Origin: Symbiodinium natans
Taxonomy: Eukaryota; Sar; Dinophyceae; Suessiales; Symbiodiniaceae
Assembly: GCA_905221605.1 (NCBI GenBank)
Contig: CAJNDS010000010.1
Location: 62,001 to 126,000 of the forward strand
Length of the DNA: 64,000 nucleotides
Direction of reading: 5' to 3'
The notes under the pieces are model-generated. The model did no database searches. It was not told the DNA's origin and saw only the letters and a list, made by a program, of their open reading frames with translations. Of this stretch, positions 28,401 to 38,308 are shown one piece after another. Within the stretch, counting starts at the first letter, position 1, and the number at the start of each line of letters is the position of its first letter. The translations under genes and the position numbers were made by a program.

Positions 28401-28526
28401 CCTGATCCCTAAACCTTACGGCTATAGTCCCTAAACCTCAACCCTAAACCCTAAACCCTAAACCCTGAGCCCTGAGCCCTGAGCCCTGAGCCCCAAGCCG
28501 CCGTCACCCAGCCACCGCTCTCGCAG
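25450..28526. repeat. Telomere-type region with the longest CCCTAAA array
   Basis: CCCTAAA tracts at 25813-25880, 26030-26067 and 26216-26650 (roughly 430 bp, the longest in the window, with variants CCCGAAA, CCTAAAC and CACCTAAA). A homogeneous CCTAAAG array lies at 26815-26860, and mixed tracts at 27744-27845 and 28004-28070. An island at 26887-26907 reads HRDGLMV, which would suit the phosphatase C-terminal part but is too short to call. Otherwise I see nothing firm. Confidence 0.75.
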
Positions 28527-28569
28527 GCTCCTGCCCAGCAGACGTTCGACATTGCAGACATCGGCGAGG
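28527..28569 (+). CDS. Exon resembling the start of a 2-oxo-acid dehydrogenase E2 lipoyl domain
   Basis: Reads APAQQTFDIADIGE and the first base of Gly, after acceptor CTCGCAG and before GC-type donor GCCTGC. The string F-I-DIGEG is the classic beginning of the lipoyl domain in branched-chain and related E2 acyltransferases, directly after a transit-peptide-like leader. No following exon could be identified, so the assignment rests on one motif. Confidence 0.45.
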
Positions 28570-28678
28570 GCCTGCGAATCGATCTTCGGTCATCTTTTTA
28601 GAAGTGAGCGGTTTAGGGTTTTGGGTTTAGGGTTTAGGGTTTAGGGTGGCTAGTCCATCTCCTGCGCTTCTTTTCAGC

Positions 28679-28727
28679 AGGGTGGACAGGTCGTTCTTGC
28701 CGCCGTTTGGGAACATTTTCCGGGAGT
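28679..28727 (+). CDS. Candidate exon, gene unknown
   Basis: Acceptor CTTTTCAG is followed by an open frame QGGQVVLAAVWEHFPG. On the same strand as the E2-like exon 150 bp upstream; whether they belong together is unknown. Confidence 0.3.
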
Positions 28728-28781
28728 AAAGCAGCAGCTCAAGCGTGTGAATTAAACTTCGTGTTGCACTGAGTGAGGGAG

Positions 28782-28857
28782 GAGGGTTTAGGGTTTAGGG
28801 TTTAGGGTTTAGGGTTTAGGGTTTAGGGTTTAGGGTTTAGGGTTTAGGGTTTAGGGT
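28782..28857. repeat. TTTAGGG array
   Basis: About 11 perfect TTTAGGG units, one of several + oriented arrays in this part (others at 29193-29251, 29316-29403, 29908-29985). Confidence 0.95.
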
Positions 28858-30001
28858 TGGAGCTTAGGGGAGAGGCTATGGCCTGATCAGGGCTATCAAG
28901 GATGGGGTCGCAAGCCCTCTTGGGGTAAGATGGCTGTAGGGTTTAGGGTTTAGGGTTTGGGGTTTCGGGTTTAGTAAATTTAGGGTTTAGGATTTAGGGT
29001 TTAGGGTTTAGGTGTGAAAGCCCCGAGACTCTAAAACCCTAGATTGTTAAACCTTTCTTCTCGAGCGAAGGAGGCAATGAGCCAAGAGCGTTGCGAGACA
29101 GAGCGCCTCAAGGCACGATGGTGTACTGCAGACTTGCGATTTTTTTGGGGGGTGGGGCTTCATCATCTGGGCTGGTTTCTTTGAACTTGTTGGGTTTAGG
29201 GTTTAGGGTTTAGGGTTTAGGGTTTAGGGTTTAGGGTTTAGGGTTTAGGGCTTACAGGGGATTTCGGAATCGGGCTTTGTGCCGAAGGCTAGTGAGAGCG
29301 CTTCCGAGACTTGGGGTTAGGGTTTAGGGTTTAGGGTTTAGGGTTTAGGGTTTAGGGTTTAGGGTTTAGGGTTTAGGGTCTAGGGTTTAGGGTCTAGGGT
29401 CTAGGTTCAAGCTTCCCTGAGGCTCAAGACGAGAAGGCCAACGTAATATGCGCCTCGGGTCTCAGCCTCAGGTCAGCAGCGGATCAAGCCCCGAAGGCAA
29501 CTCTACCGTCGGGATGGCACGAAAGACCGGGCTACAAACCCTAAACCCTAAACCCTAAACTTCCACGACGTTGGGAACAGCCTTCTCCCCGTACCCCAAA
29601 AGGTATACTAAAGGGAGTCCCAGCTCTAATGGGAGTCCCAGCTCTCATCCTTAAACCTACAAATTGCTTAAGAACCACGAAAAAAAACAACAAAAATCTT
29701 CCTTCTTAAAGGCAAAATAGGGATTAGTGATTTTGTTATTCTTTTGGGGTTTTTAAGGAAATAGTAGAAACCATGGAGTTTATGGTAAGATGTTGCAGGC
29801 CCCAGAGTGCAGTGAACTATTGCTCAACTCTATGAGCGCAGTTGCGGGACCTGGCTCGGGCCTTATAGCCCTAAACCCTGGTTCCTTAGCAGCAACCTAG
29901 TAGGCACAGGGTTTAGGGTTTAGGGTTTAGGGTTTAGGGTTTAGGGTTTAGGGTTTAGGATTCAGGGTTTAGGGTTCAGGGTTTAGGCTCTAGAAATGCA
30001 G

Positions 30002-30079
30002 GAGATGGCGAAGCTCTACTTGGATGGCTTTGGCGGGAAGCGCTTCTGCCTCTGCTGCCGGAACACCGAGGCGCGCGTG
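30002..30079 (+). CDS. Exon with Cys cluster, gene unknown
   Basis: Exactly 26 codons between acceptor ATGCAG and donor GTTCGG: EMAKLYLDGFGGKRF, then CLCCRNTEARV. Clean borders at both ends and natural composition make this one of the better single exons. The Cys triplet could bind metal. Family not recognised. Confidence 0.5.
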
Positions 30080-30239
30080 GTTCGGGTTTTGGGCTTAGAA
30101 GGTGTAAAGTTCAAAGCTGGGATACTGACCCAGACCCCTTGTTTGGAGGATCCAAAAAAGTGATCCCCTTAAGGGTTTCCAAACAATTGCCTAAGAGTGG
30201 TCTGGGGTACTACTTGGGGGCTCTACTTTCTGGATCCTC

Positions 30240-32070
30240 CCCCTCTGGGAGGCCCTAAGCCGATTCGGCCTAAAACTCCGAGCTGCATTCGTCAGAGTCT
30301 TGGATTCCGGGTTTACGGCAGTCGTGGTTCGGGTTGCTCAAAGTACAGTTTGGGGTTTAGGCTTTAGGGTTTATGATTTCCAGTGTTCACCTTTTCATGG
30401 TGGCGCAAAGTAGGTTTGAACTTACGACTCCTTGAGTGTAGGGACTGGCTGAAACAGTCACGACTACTTGCGACAGCCCGTAAGTACCTCGCCCCAATAA
30501 TTGCCCACCGTTTTATGGGCTTCTACCTTTTTTGTGCTTTTGGCACTGACTTCTAGGGTTTGGAGTTACAGGTCAATCTGAACGAGAAAACCTAAGACCC
30601 TAAACCCTAAACCCGACATCGCCCAGCCGAGTCAGGTCGAAACCGTGTCAGGTGTGCGGCACCTCGGGTCGATTTATTGGGCTCCTATTGTGGCAGTTTC
30701 CGGGCACTGATGCGGTTCGGGCTTACCACTCTTTGTTTCAGAACACCCCCCCCCCCCCCCCCCCCCCCCCGGCCTAAACCCTAAACCCTAACCCCTAATC
30801 CCTAAACCCTAAACCCTAAACCCTAAACCCTAAACCCTAAACCCAAACCCTAAACCCTAAACCCTAAACAGCAGCTTAGGTTTTTCAGAGACTTTATCTT
30901 TGAGTCAGGGCCGACCCTGAGCATTGAAAGGGACTTAAGACTCGTACCCCCTAAGGTTGTACCACCAAAAGGTTCTCCTGAATAGACCCCTAAACCCTAA
31001 ACCCTAAACCCCCAAACCCTAAACCCTAAACCCTAAACCCCAAACCGCCATTAATATAGCCCTCCTTGAGGATCCTTGCCCTGAACCCTAAACCCTAACA
31101 CCCCCCAACCCCAAGGGCACAACCTTAAGGGTCGCAGGCACAGCCCCTCGATTTTAGGGACTCCGAAGTCGGGGGATCCCCATCTCAGACGGATGAAAAC
31201 TTGTAAACCCTAGACCCTAAGCCCCTCAAAACCCTAAACCCTTAACCCTAGACCCTAAACCCTAAACCCTAAACCCTAAATCCTAAACCCTAAACCCTAA
31301 ACCCTAAACCCTTAACTAAACTTAGCTTCCTGAAGCCCCTGACAGTAAAACCGGAACTCCACCAACCTGGCCCTTCGCCTCGTTCAGCCCCTATTGACCC
31401 CGCCCCTTCGTCGCATGCCGCGGCGCGCGAAAGCTCAGGTCTGCCTACACACGGTTTCCAGAGAGCAAGCTGAAGGCATGGTTTTAGGGTTTAGGGTTTA
31501 GGGTTCAGGGTTTGGGGTTTGGGGTTTGGGGTTTAGGGTTTAGGGTCATGGGTTGCGGGGTCTGGGGAGAAAGCATTGAGGTGTTGACTTGCCTGCCTCG
31601 GCGTTTAGGGACGTTGAGGGGTTGAGCCTGAGGGTTTGTGGTTCAGGGGTTTAAGGGTTTAGGGTTTAGGGTTTAGGGGCGCGTGTGCGTGTGACAATTG
31701 CTGGCCTTGACATGTGGCGCTTGAATTTGCCTTGCCGAAAAACTGAAAACCTCGCCACCCCATGTTCTTAAAACAGCCCGTACTTGGAGGTCCAGGGTAC
31801 TTATAACCCCCAAGTATAACTGTACTTATATGCCCCCTGAGTCCCCTAAGATTGGGGTTTTAAGTGCCCGTGAACCTCCAAGTAGACGACCCCAGGGCCC
31901 ATACATCAGACGAGTACCCTTTTTTTTTTTTTTTTTTTTTTAGGGGGGGGGGGGGGGGGTCCGTTTAAGGGGATTCGATTCTTTTTGGGGTAGAAAAGGG
32001 GTACCCCTAATTTGGGAAATGCCCAGATCAGTCCGGAGACACCTCCAAGCACTTGGGCCCCAAGTCAGGT
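30240..32070. repeat. Telomere-type region, C/G runs and MITE
   Basis: CCCTAAA tracts (30773-30868, 30990-31045, 31215-31312), TTTAGGG/TTTGGGG tracts (31483-31545, 31650-31675), a C run at 30747-30770 and a T run followed by a G run at 31920-31960. A short frame MPRRAKAQ near 31418 ends at a GTCTGC donor and could be a first exon, too short to list. The MITE-2 copy is listed separately. Confidence 0.7.
31780..31885. mobile_element. MITE family 2, copy 1
   Basis: Begins TACTTGGAGGTCCAGGGTACTT and ends AAGTGCCCGTGAACCTCCAAGTAG in outline, i.e. inverted ends of about 20 bp with mismatches. Shares body sequence with 40951, 41481 and 48860. Confidence 0.65.
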
Positions 32071-32071
32071 G

Positions 32072-32112
32072 CAGTAGTTAGCAGGTGCTTCGCTGACTTC
32101 CTCCGAAGCACC
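32072..32112 (+). CDS. Candidate short exon, gene unknown
   Basis: TTAGCAG acceptor, open frame CFADFLRST, GTGGCA donor. Followed directly by a TTTAGGG array (32122-32199). No family recognised. Confidence 0.3.
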
Positions 32113-32356
32113 AGGTGGCATGGGGTTTAGGGTTTAGGGTTTAGGGTTTAGGGTTTAGGGTTTAGGGTTTAGGGTTTAGGGTTTAGGGTTTAGGGTTTAA
32201 TGTGGCTTTAGGGTTTAGGGCTTGGGGACCCTGAACCCTAGCTACCCTAGCTGTGGAACCCTGGGTACTGGCAAGGGCCAAGCCTGGACGGGAAAAAACC
32301 CCACTCATGGCACGCGCTTGGGGGCTTGGGGGTGTTCATTGCGGCTGAGCTTCTCT

Positions 32357-32452
32357 CTAAGGGTAGTTATATGCGCCCTTAACATGGTCCCTTACCTCCT
32401 TAAAAGGGTTCGGAGCCCCTTGGTTGCTAGGGCATATAGCGGGTATAGAGCT
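32357..32452. mobile_element. MITE family 6, copy 2
   Basis: CTAAGGGTAGTTATATG, CCCTTAACATGGTCCCTTACCTCCTT in outline matches the copy at 17493. Ends are less clear than in other families. Confidence 0.45.
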
Positions 32453-32493
32453 TAGATTCTCATTTCAGATACATGCAGCCAAGTACACCGCAG

Positions 32494-32590
32494 TCTCAGT
32501 GGTACCCTTTACCCGTTCTTTGGTTCAAGGTTCCCCTATAAAGTAACCAAACCCTTATCATAAGGTTTTTACTTGTTTACCAAGTAATTA
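32494..32590. mobile_element. MITE family 5-like copy
   Basis: TCAGTGGTACCCTTTACCC with TTTGGTTCAAGGTTCCCC and AAGTAACCAAACCCTT, closest to the 19090 copy. Partial copies of the same family lie near 38810-38845 and 41998-42060. Confidence 0.4.
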
Positions 32591-33540
32591 GTGCAAACCC
32601 GAAGGCAAAGACCCTAAACCCTAAACCCCCTAAACTCTGAATCCTAACAGGCCTGTGGCGTGGCTGTCGACGCTTCGGGGAAGGAGCTTGGCCTGTGCCT
32701 GGGCTTTGGAGTACCATACTTTAATGCTTTTCTTGGTTCTTTGGATCCTCTTCTGGCTACTTATACCTAAAAGTATGTACTTTTGTCCAGGGTCTACTCC
32801 TACGTATACCTAAAAAGCATATACTTTTTTCCAGGGTCTACGCCAAACTAGGGCCTAGGCCTGTTCCCTTTCGGCTACAGGGTGAGTCAATGGGATGATG
32901 GAGTTCATCGTGTGGCACCCCCCCCCCCCCCAAACCCACTCCACGGGTTTAGGGTTTAGGGTTTAGGGTTTAGGGTTTAGGGTTTAGGGTTTAGGGTTTA
33001 GGGTTTAGGGTTTAGGGTTTAGGGGTTACGTCAGAGACGCATGGAATCTTAAACCGCAATCACGGTTTTTCTTTTTTGGGGCGGGGTTTCTTTTTTGGGG
33101 CGGGGGCAAAGGTTCTTCTCTAAACCCTTCGCCCTAAACCTTAAACCCTAAGCCCGATACCACGTAGCGGCTGTTGGAAGTGTTTGACTCTGGGTCAAGG
33201 GACTAAAGGAGGGACCCTTACAAGGGACCTTTGGGGTTATTCAGGAGATATTTAGGGGGGGGGGGGCCACTTAGGTATACAGGGACTATGTACGGTACAT
33301 ATGGGGTTATATCGGGGAATAAGATTAAGGGTCCCTTCCAGGTCCCTCCTTATACCTTTTCACTGGGGATCAGGGTCCAGGACAGGATTTAGGGTTTAGG
33401 GTTTAGGGTTTAGGAGAGTCAACGGAGGGGCGTAGGCTAGCGTAGCTTGTGGAGTCAGGATCCAGCTGGGCTTCCATGACACACCAGGCCTGTTGTTGTT
33501 TTGACTTGCGAACCCTAAACCCTAAACCCTAAACCCTAAA

Positions 33541-33595
33541 CCCTGAACCCTGAACCCTGAACCCTGAACCCTGAACCCTGAACCCTGAACCCTAA
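33541..33595. repeat. CCCTGAA variant array
   Basis: Seven or eight copies of the variant heptamer CCCTGAA embedded in CCCTAAA. A second homogenised CCCTGAA array lies at 44872-44935. Confidence 0.9.
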
Positions 33596-33607
33596 ACCCT
33601 AAACCCA

Positions 33608-33785
33608 GGCCACCGAGGGCTTTCCGGCCTGTGGGATGCCATTCAGCCTATAAGAAGCCCGAAAGCCTTCAGTATGTCGCTGCCTGGTGTAGGCTATACT
33701 TCATGCCTTCATGGCCAAAACGGCCTCCAAAACACGGCAACAGCACCAAGAAACCCAGGAGAAAACTTAAACACCAAAAGCCCCT
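33608..33785 (+). CDS. Candidate terminal exon, gene unknown
   Basis: After acceptor AACCCAG the frame runs 59 codons to TGA, opening HRGLSGLWDAIQPIRSPKAF. It is longer than most islands and not made from repeat, but its second half is low-complexity Asn/Pro/Thr. Family not recognised; it could also be a chance open frame. Confidence 0.3.
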
Positions 33786-34952
33786 GATTCCCAAACCCTG
33801 AGAAAAAACCGAGAAGATGCAAAAACAAAACTGATGAAAAGGACCTAAAGGCCCTATCCAGACTCCAACTCCGACCCCGAAACTGCCCTCCTCAGCATCC
33901 TCTTCGGTACTATCGCACCCAGGGTTTAGGGTTTAGGGTTTAGGGTTTATAGGCTTAGAGAGACCGCCCAGGGTTCGTGTCCCAACAGTTCTCGACCGAG
34001 TTAAGCTTTGCTTTTTCGAAGAAGCTGAGTCCCATGTCTGACCGTTGCTTCCCAGGATCCCGCGAGGAGCCCCTCCCACCCCCGCCCAACAGAAACCCTA
34101 AACCCTAAACCCTAAGCCCGAAGCCCTAAGCCCTAACCCTAAACCCTAAACCCTCAACCCTACACCCTAAACCCTAAACCTTAACCCCTAAACCCGAAAC
34201 CCTAAACCCTAAACCCTAAACAACTTCGCTCACCTAGCGCGCGACAAGGATTTTAGAATTGAGCGGCCTTGGCAGACATGTAAAACCCAGCTGGAAAGGC
34301 CGGATGGCAAGCACCGATGCTGTGCTTGCTTTACACAAGCAGAGCCCACCCGACTTCGGCCGAGAGCATCCCCTGATCGCAGAGAGAAACAACCAGGAGA
34401 GATGCATCCGATGACCTGTAATTGCCTGGGTATTCAACAACCGCAAAGTGCCCAATAAGCAGCAGCGCCTGCACCTCCAAGAGGACGCCCCACCCGAAAC
34501 CCGAAGCACTTGAAACTTCAACTTGAAACCCTCTAAGTCCTTTGAGCCCGAGGATCCGAAAACCCCCAAACCCCATAGGGTTTAGGGTTTAGGGTTTAGA
34601 AAGAATCAATGCGTTGGGGGGCCATGATTCTTGATAGTTCGAAGCGCCTGCAAGGATTCATGATTTCCGGGTGCCATGATCATGAAGCTACATATTCGGG
34701 GCATCGTGGCATAACGTTCTCCATTCGGAACAGGCGACTGGGAGATTCCCTCTTGCTGCGTGTGTCTTGGTTGCACTGGCACCCGTCAACCCTAAACCTT
34801 AAACCCTAAACCCTAAACCCCAAACCCCAAACCCTAAACCCTAAACCCTTTGCTTCACTTTGCTTCAGGGGTGCGGGGTTTCTGTCGCGCTTGGACCCTG
34901 AAAGTGCCAGTGCTGTGACATGTGGTCATGTAGGAAGGACTGGACATCGGTG

Positions 34953-34988
34953 TTGGGATGCTCCCCTTATACTTCAGTCCTTAATTTT
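34953..34988. mobile_element. MITE family 1, 5' fragment
   Basis: TTGGGATGCTCCCCTTATAC, CAGTCCTTAATT in outline is the left arm only. It is cut at the start of an 87-bp segment that is duplicated at 48378. Confidence 0.55.
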
Positions 34989-35070
34989 AACGCTACGCGA
35001 CCTGCCTCGGCCCGGCCCAGCGCATCCGCGTGAGCATGGTGATTCCGCAGCGCCCAAGTCGCTGGACCCC
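34984..35070. repeat. 87-bp dispersed duplicate, copy 1
   Basis: ATTTTAACGCTACGCGACC to GTCGCTGGACCCC recurs at 48378-48465 with only one or two differences. It contains an open frame (RDLPRPGPAHPREHGDSAAP) but also a GC-rich potential stem. What it is remains unknown; it fits neither a tRNA nor 5S RNA. Confidence 0.7.
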
Positions 35071-35269
35071 AAGCAATAAGGGTTGGGTTGAGGGTTGAGG
35101 GTTGAGGGTTCCGGGTTTATGGTTTATGGTTTGGGGTTTGGGGTTGAGGGTTAGTTTAGGGCTCAAGGTTCACGCTTTGGGGTCGAGGGTTTTTTTGGGT
35201 TTAGGGTTCGGCTTGGAGTGATCGTAGGGTTGAGCCAGGCCCCTTAAGGTTTAAGGCGACTCTTCGGCA

Positions 35270-35393
35270 GGGTGGGGGGGAGGGGGGAGGTGGGGTGGGG
35301 GGAGGTGGGGTGGGGGGAGGTGGGGTGGGGGGAGGTGGGGTGGGGGGAGGGGGGGAAGGGGGGTGGGGGGGGGGGGGGGGGGGGGGGGTAGGG
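35270..35393. repeat. GGTGGGGTGGGGGGA minisatellite and G run
   Basis: Units of about 16 bp, GGGGGGAGGTGGGGTG, repeated five times, then a G run. All-G strand of high quadruplex potential. Pro-rich frames on the minus strand are artefacts. Confidence 0.9.
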
Positions 35394-35504
35394 GGGGAAC
35401 ATCCCAACATCAGTCTTTCAAGGCTTCTTTGAGACACCTCTGGCAGGACACGTTATTTGCTGATAAGGCAACGGGCAATAAACTGTACTATCATGGGCTC
35501 ATTT

Positions 35505-35590
35505 TTGGGATGTCCCCCCTGATACTACCAGTCCTGAATAGGGATTGTAGTACGCTATTAAGGATTGTTTGTTTCAGGAGGAGCATCCTA
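35505..35590. mobile_element. MITE family 1 copy
   Basis: TTGGGATGTCCCCCCTGATAC at the left and GGAGGAGCATCCTA at the right, with central GTCCTGAATAGGGATTGTAG. A second MITE starts 14 bp downstream. Confidence 0.6.
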
Positions 35591-35603
35591 AGCTCAATAC
35601 CTT

Positions 35604-35714
35604 ACCCTAAGGGTCCATGTACCTCATTCTCATATACTTAGACCCAAAAGTCCTTATATAGGAAGAACTTTAAGGCCCAAGCATTCCATAATTAGGTACA
35701 TGGACCCTTAGGGT
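35604..35714. mobile_element. MITE with perfect 21-bp inverted ends
   Basis: ACCCTAAGGGTCCATGTACCT (35604-35624) is the exact reverse complement of 35694-35714; 111 bp in all. No second copy seen in the window. No clear target duplication. Confidence 0.75.
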
Positions 35715-36379
35715 TAAACTGTAAACCCCGAAGCGCTGCTAGCAAGAAACTTGACAAGCCAGTCACATCAGGTGCATGAACGCGACGGTGAAGGCGGACG
35801 AATGCCACGTGGAACCGGGTCTTCGTTCAGATAACCCTAAACCATAAACCCTGAATCCTAAACCCTAAACCCTAAACCCTAAACCCTAAACCCTAAACCC
35901 TAAACCCTAAACCCTAAACCCTAAACCCCAATCATACGTCGTATGATTTCTGAAGTCCCCAACCCTCATGGGGCTTGATATAATTCAAGCTATAATGGTT
36001 CTGGTCTTGCCGTGGCAAAGTGCTAGCCTCAACCGATATCCTAAGGGTCTAGGCATTTGAAGGCACTTGATATAGGCAAATTTCGTGGACAACAAAAGCT
36101 CTGGATGCAGGCAAACATGTTTCTATTTTTTTCTGGGGGGGGGGGGGGGGGGGGGGGAGAGGCTTAGGGTTAATTAGTAGGTATCCCTTAATCCAAAACC
36201 CTAAACTTTAAACCCTATTTACGGAAAGGGGACGGGGGTTTGTAAAGGGCCAACCTAACCCTTTGCCATAGTGGGGTAACATTTTACATTTTTAAGGGTA
36301 CTTAAACTCAATAAGGAATAAAATTTAGATTTTTTATTACTACCCCAACAATGAACCAGAACCCCCTCAAAGCCGCAAG

Positions 36380-37487
36380 GAGCGGATCGTGGTCGGAGCA
36401 GCTGCACGAGGCAAAGGTCTCGGCGCCTGGCCCGAAACTACGTGTTTTTTTGACTCTTAATAACCCCTAATCTTGGGTTTAGGGTTTAGGGTTTTATCCA
36501 TAATTTCTAATTTGGGATGTTCCCCCTTATACTAACAGTCCTTAATCGGGATTGACATACCCTCATCATTAATCCCGATTAAGGACTGTTAGTACAAGGG
36601 GGAACATCCCAATACATAGTTTTTGAATTCTTAGTAACCCCTAGTCCTTGTATAATCTTTGTAATAATATTTTATGGGGCACCCACACCTGCCCTAGGAG
36701 GGTTTAGGGTTTAGGGTTTAGGGTTTAGGGGTGCGCTTGTCAGGTTCAGTTTGGGAGAAAGGGGAGTTACTGAAATTTAATGTTTGTTAGTGCCGAATGC
36801 CCAAACGCAGTTTTGCTGTCAGGGTGGCCACATTCCCACATCCCTCAACGGAGACTTTACTGAACTCTCGAAATCGTCCTCCCCGATACATTTTCAAACA
36901 CGAGCACATGGGCAGGGACAGGCGCCATGTGCCCCAAACCCGAAACCCGAAAACTCAGGCAGGCCCCATAAGTTAGCAAGGCACCGCGCCCCATTCCCAG
37001 GCACCAAGCTTCTCAACTGGGCGGAAGATCGCGCCCGAGAACGGGGCTGCAAGACGATGTTCTTAGAGGCCCACATGACATCCAGTGAAGAAAGGGCGGG
37101 AATTCTGGGATGTAGTGATGTAGGGGTACCCTAAACCCTAAATTCAAGACCGTAAACTAGGCCCACATTGAAGTGGAAGAGCCCCAGGTGTCATAACCGG
37201 GCCGTCAGGGCTTCGTCAGGTTTCCAGAGCTGTCTGTCACCTGGGTCAGTTGTCTGCCCGTGAGACCAACCGATGACAGGGTTTCGAGTTTAGGGTGACA
37301 GGTCGTCAGCGGTTTAGGGTTTAGGGTTTAGGGTTTAGGGTTTAGGGTTTAGGGTTTAGGGTTTAGGGTTTCGGATGACAGGTAGTCAGTGGCAACCCGG
37401 CCAAGAAGCTGTACGAGAAGCATGGCTACGTCACCGCGACCAGCAATTTCGGGAGTGGCCCGGCCATGGCTTTCGTTCCAACTGAGG
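36380..37487 (+). CDS. GNAT-family N-acetyltransferase, partial multi-exon gene
   Basis: Three islands join into the GNAT core. G1 (36380-36422): ERIVVGAAARGKGL plus one base; donor GCGCC (GC type). G2 (37001-37077): completes Gly, TKLLNWAEDRARERGCKTMF and LEAHM; acceptor TTCCCAG. G3 (37390-37487): GNPAKKLYEKHGYVTATSNF and onward. R-G-G-G/A acetyl-CoA motif A (ARGKGLGTKLL) and motif B (N-A--LYEK-GY) are in the right order. The family transfers acetyl groups from acetyl-CoA to amines; the substrate here is unknown. The G2/G3 junction is not resolved. Between G2 and G3 lies a TTTAGGG array. N-terminal exons were not found. Confidence 0.78.
36512..36612. mobile_element. MITE family 1, intact palindromic copy
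   Basis: 101 bp. The first 42 bp (from TTGGGATGTTCCCCCTTATA) and the last 42 bp are reverse complements with one mismatch, around a 17-bp loop. It lies in the intron between GNAT exons G1 and G2. Such near-perfect arms indicate recent activity or strong constraint. It is the reference copy for the family. Confidence 0.88.
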
Positions 37488-37488
37488 G

Positions 37489-37645
37489 TTTAGGGTTTAG
37501 GGTTTAGGGTTTAGGGTTTAGGGTTTAGGGTTTAGGGTTTAGGGTTTAGGGTTTAGGGTTTAGGGTTTAGGGTTTAGGGTTTAGGGTTTAGGGTTTAGGG
37601 TTTAGGGTTTAGGGTTTAGGCTAAACCCTAAACCCTAAACCCTAA
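37489..37645. repeat. TTTAGGG array with head-to-head switch to CCCTAAA
   Basis: About 18 perfect TTTAGGG units end at 37619, where the sequence turns over through GGGTTTAGGCTAAACCC into CCCTAAA units. It directly follows the last GNAT exon. Confidence 0.92.
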
Positions 37646-37773
37646 GCCGCAAATCCTGCACTCCAAGCCCCCGACTGCCAGTTCCCCAAGTCTTGGGCTA
37701 CGAAGCTTGTTGTTTTGGGTTTAGGGTTTAGGACGTTTAGGTTTAGGGTTTGCACCCACCCCCCGCCCCACCC

Positions 37774-37806
<33 letters not shown>

Positions 37807-38139
37807 CCACGCCCGACCCACCCACCCCCCTCGCCCCAGTCCCAGAACTCCCGACTCAAACCTTCCCGATGGAGTTGGTTAAAGTCTCTGACAACAAAGG
37901 GTTCGGAGCTTAGGGTTTGGGGTTTAGGGTTTCGGGTTTAGGGTTCGGGGGTTCAGGCGCTCCGCGCCTAGGGTTTGGACGTTTAGGGTCTAGGGCCAAG
38001 GGCTTCGGCTTAGGTGGCCCTGAGCCAAGGATGTATGATGTGCCCACTGACCTTCTGCGTCCTGGGCCACGTCTACGCCGACACCATGCGGAAGCCTCTT
38101 TCTTGAAGCGAGTTCTTCGCCTGCTTCCTGAGCCGTGAA

Positions 38140-38268
38140 GCTCCACACCCCGAAGCCTCCCAGACAGAAATGTGTGGGTCCATGTGGGCTCTAGCGTGCC
38201 ATATCCTAGCTGCTAGGCCTGCAGGGTCTGGACTTTATTTAGATATAGAGTACGTAGCCTTAAACCCC

Positions 38269-38308
<40 letters not shown>

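Noticed and set aside
34984-35070. tRNA, 5S RNA or snRNA gene
   Set aside because: No A/B box pair, no cloverleaf and no match to remembered core motifs.
37910-38146. Overlapping frames on both strands near 38 kb
   Set aside because: Both end in telomere-repeat residues (GFRV or LNPKP) and lack splice borders or recognisable domains.
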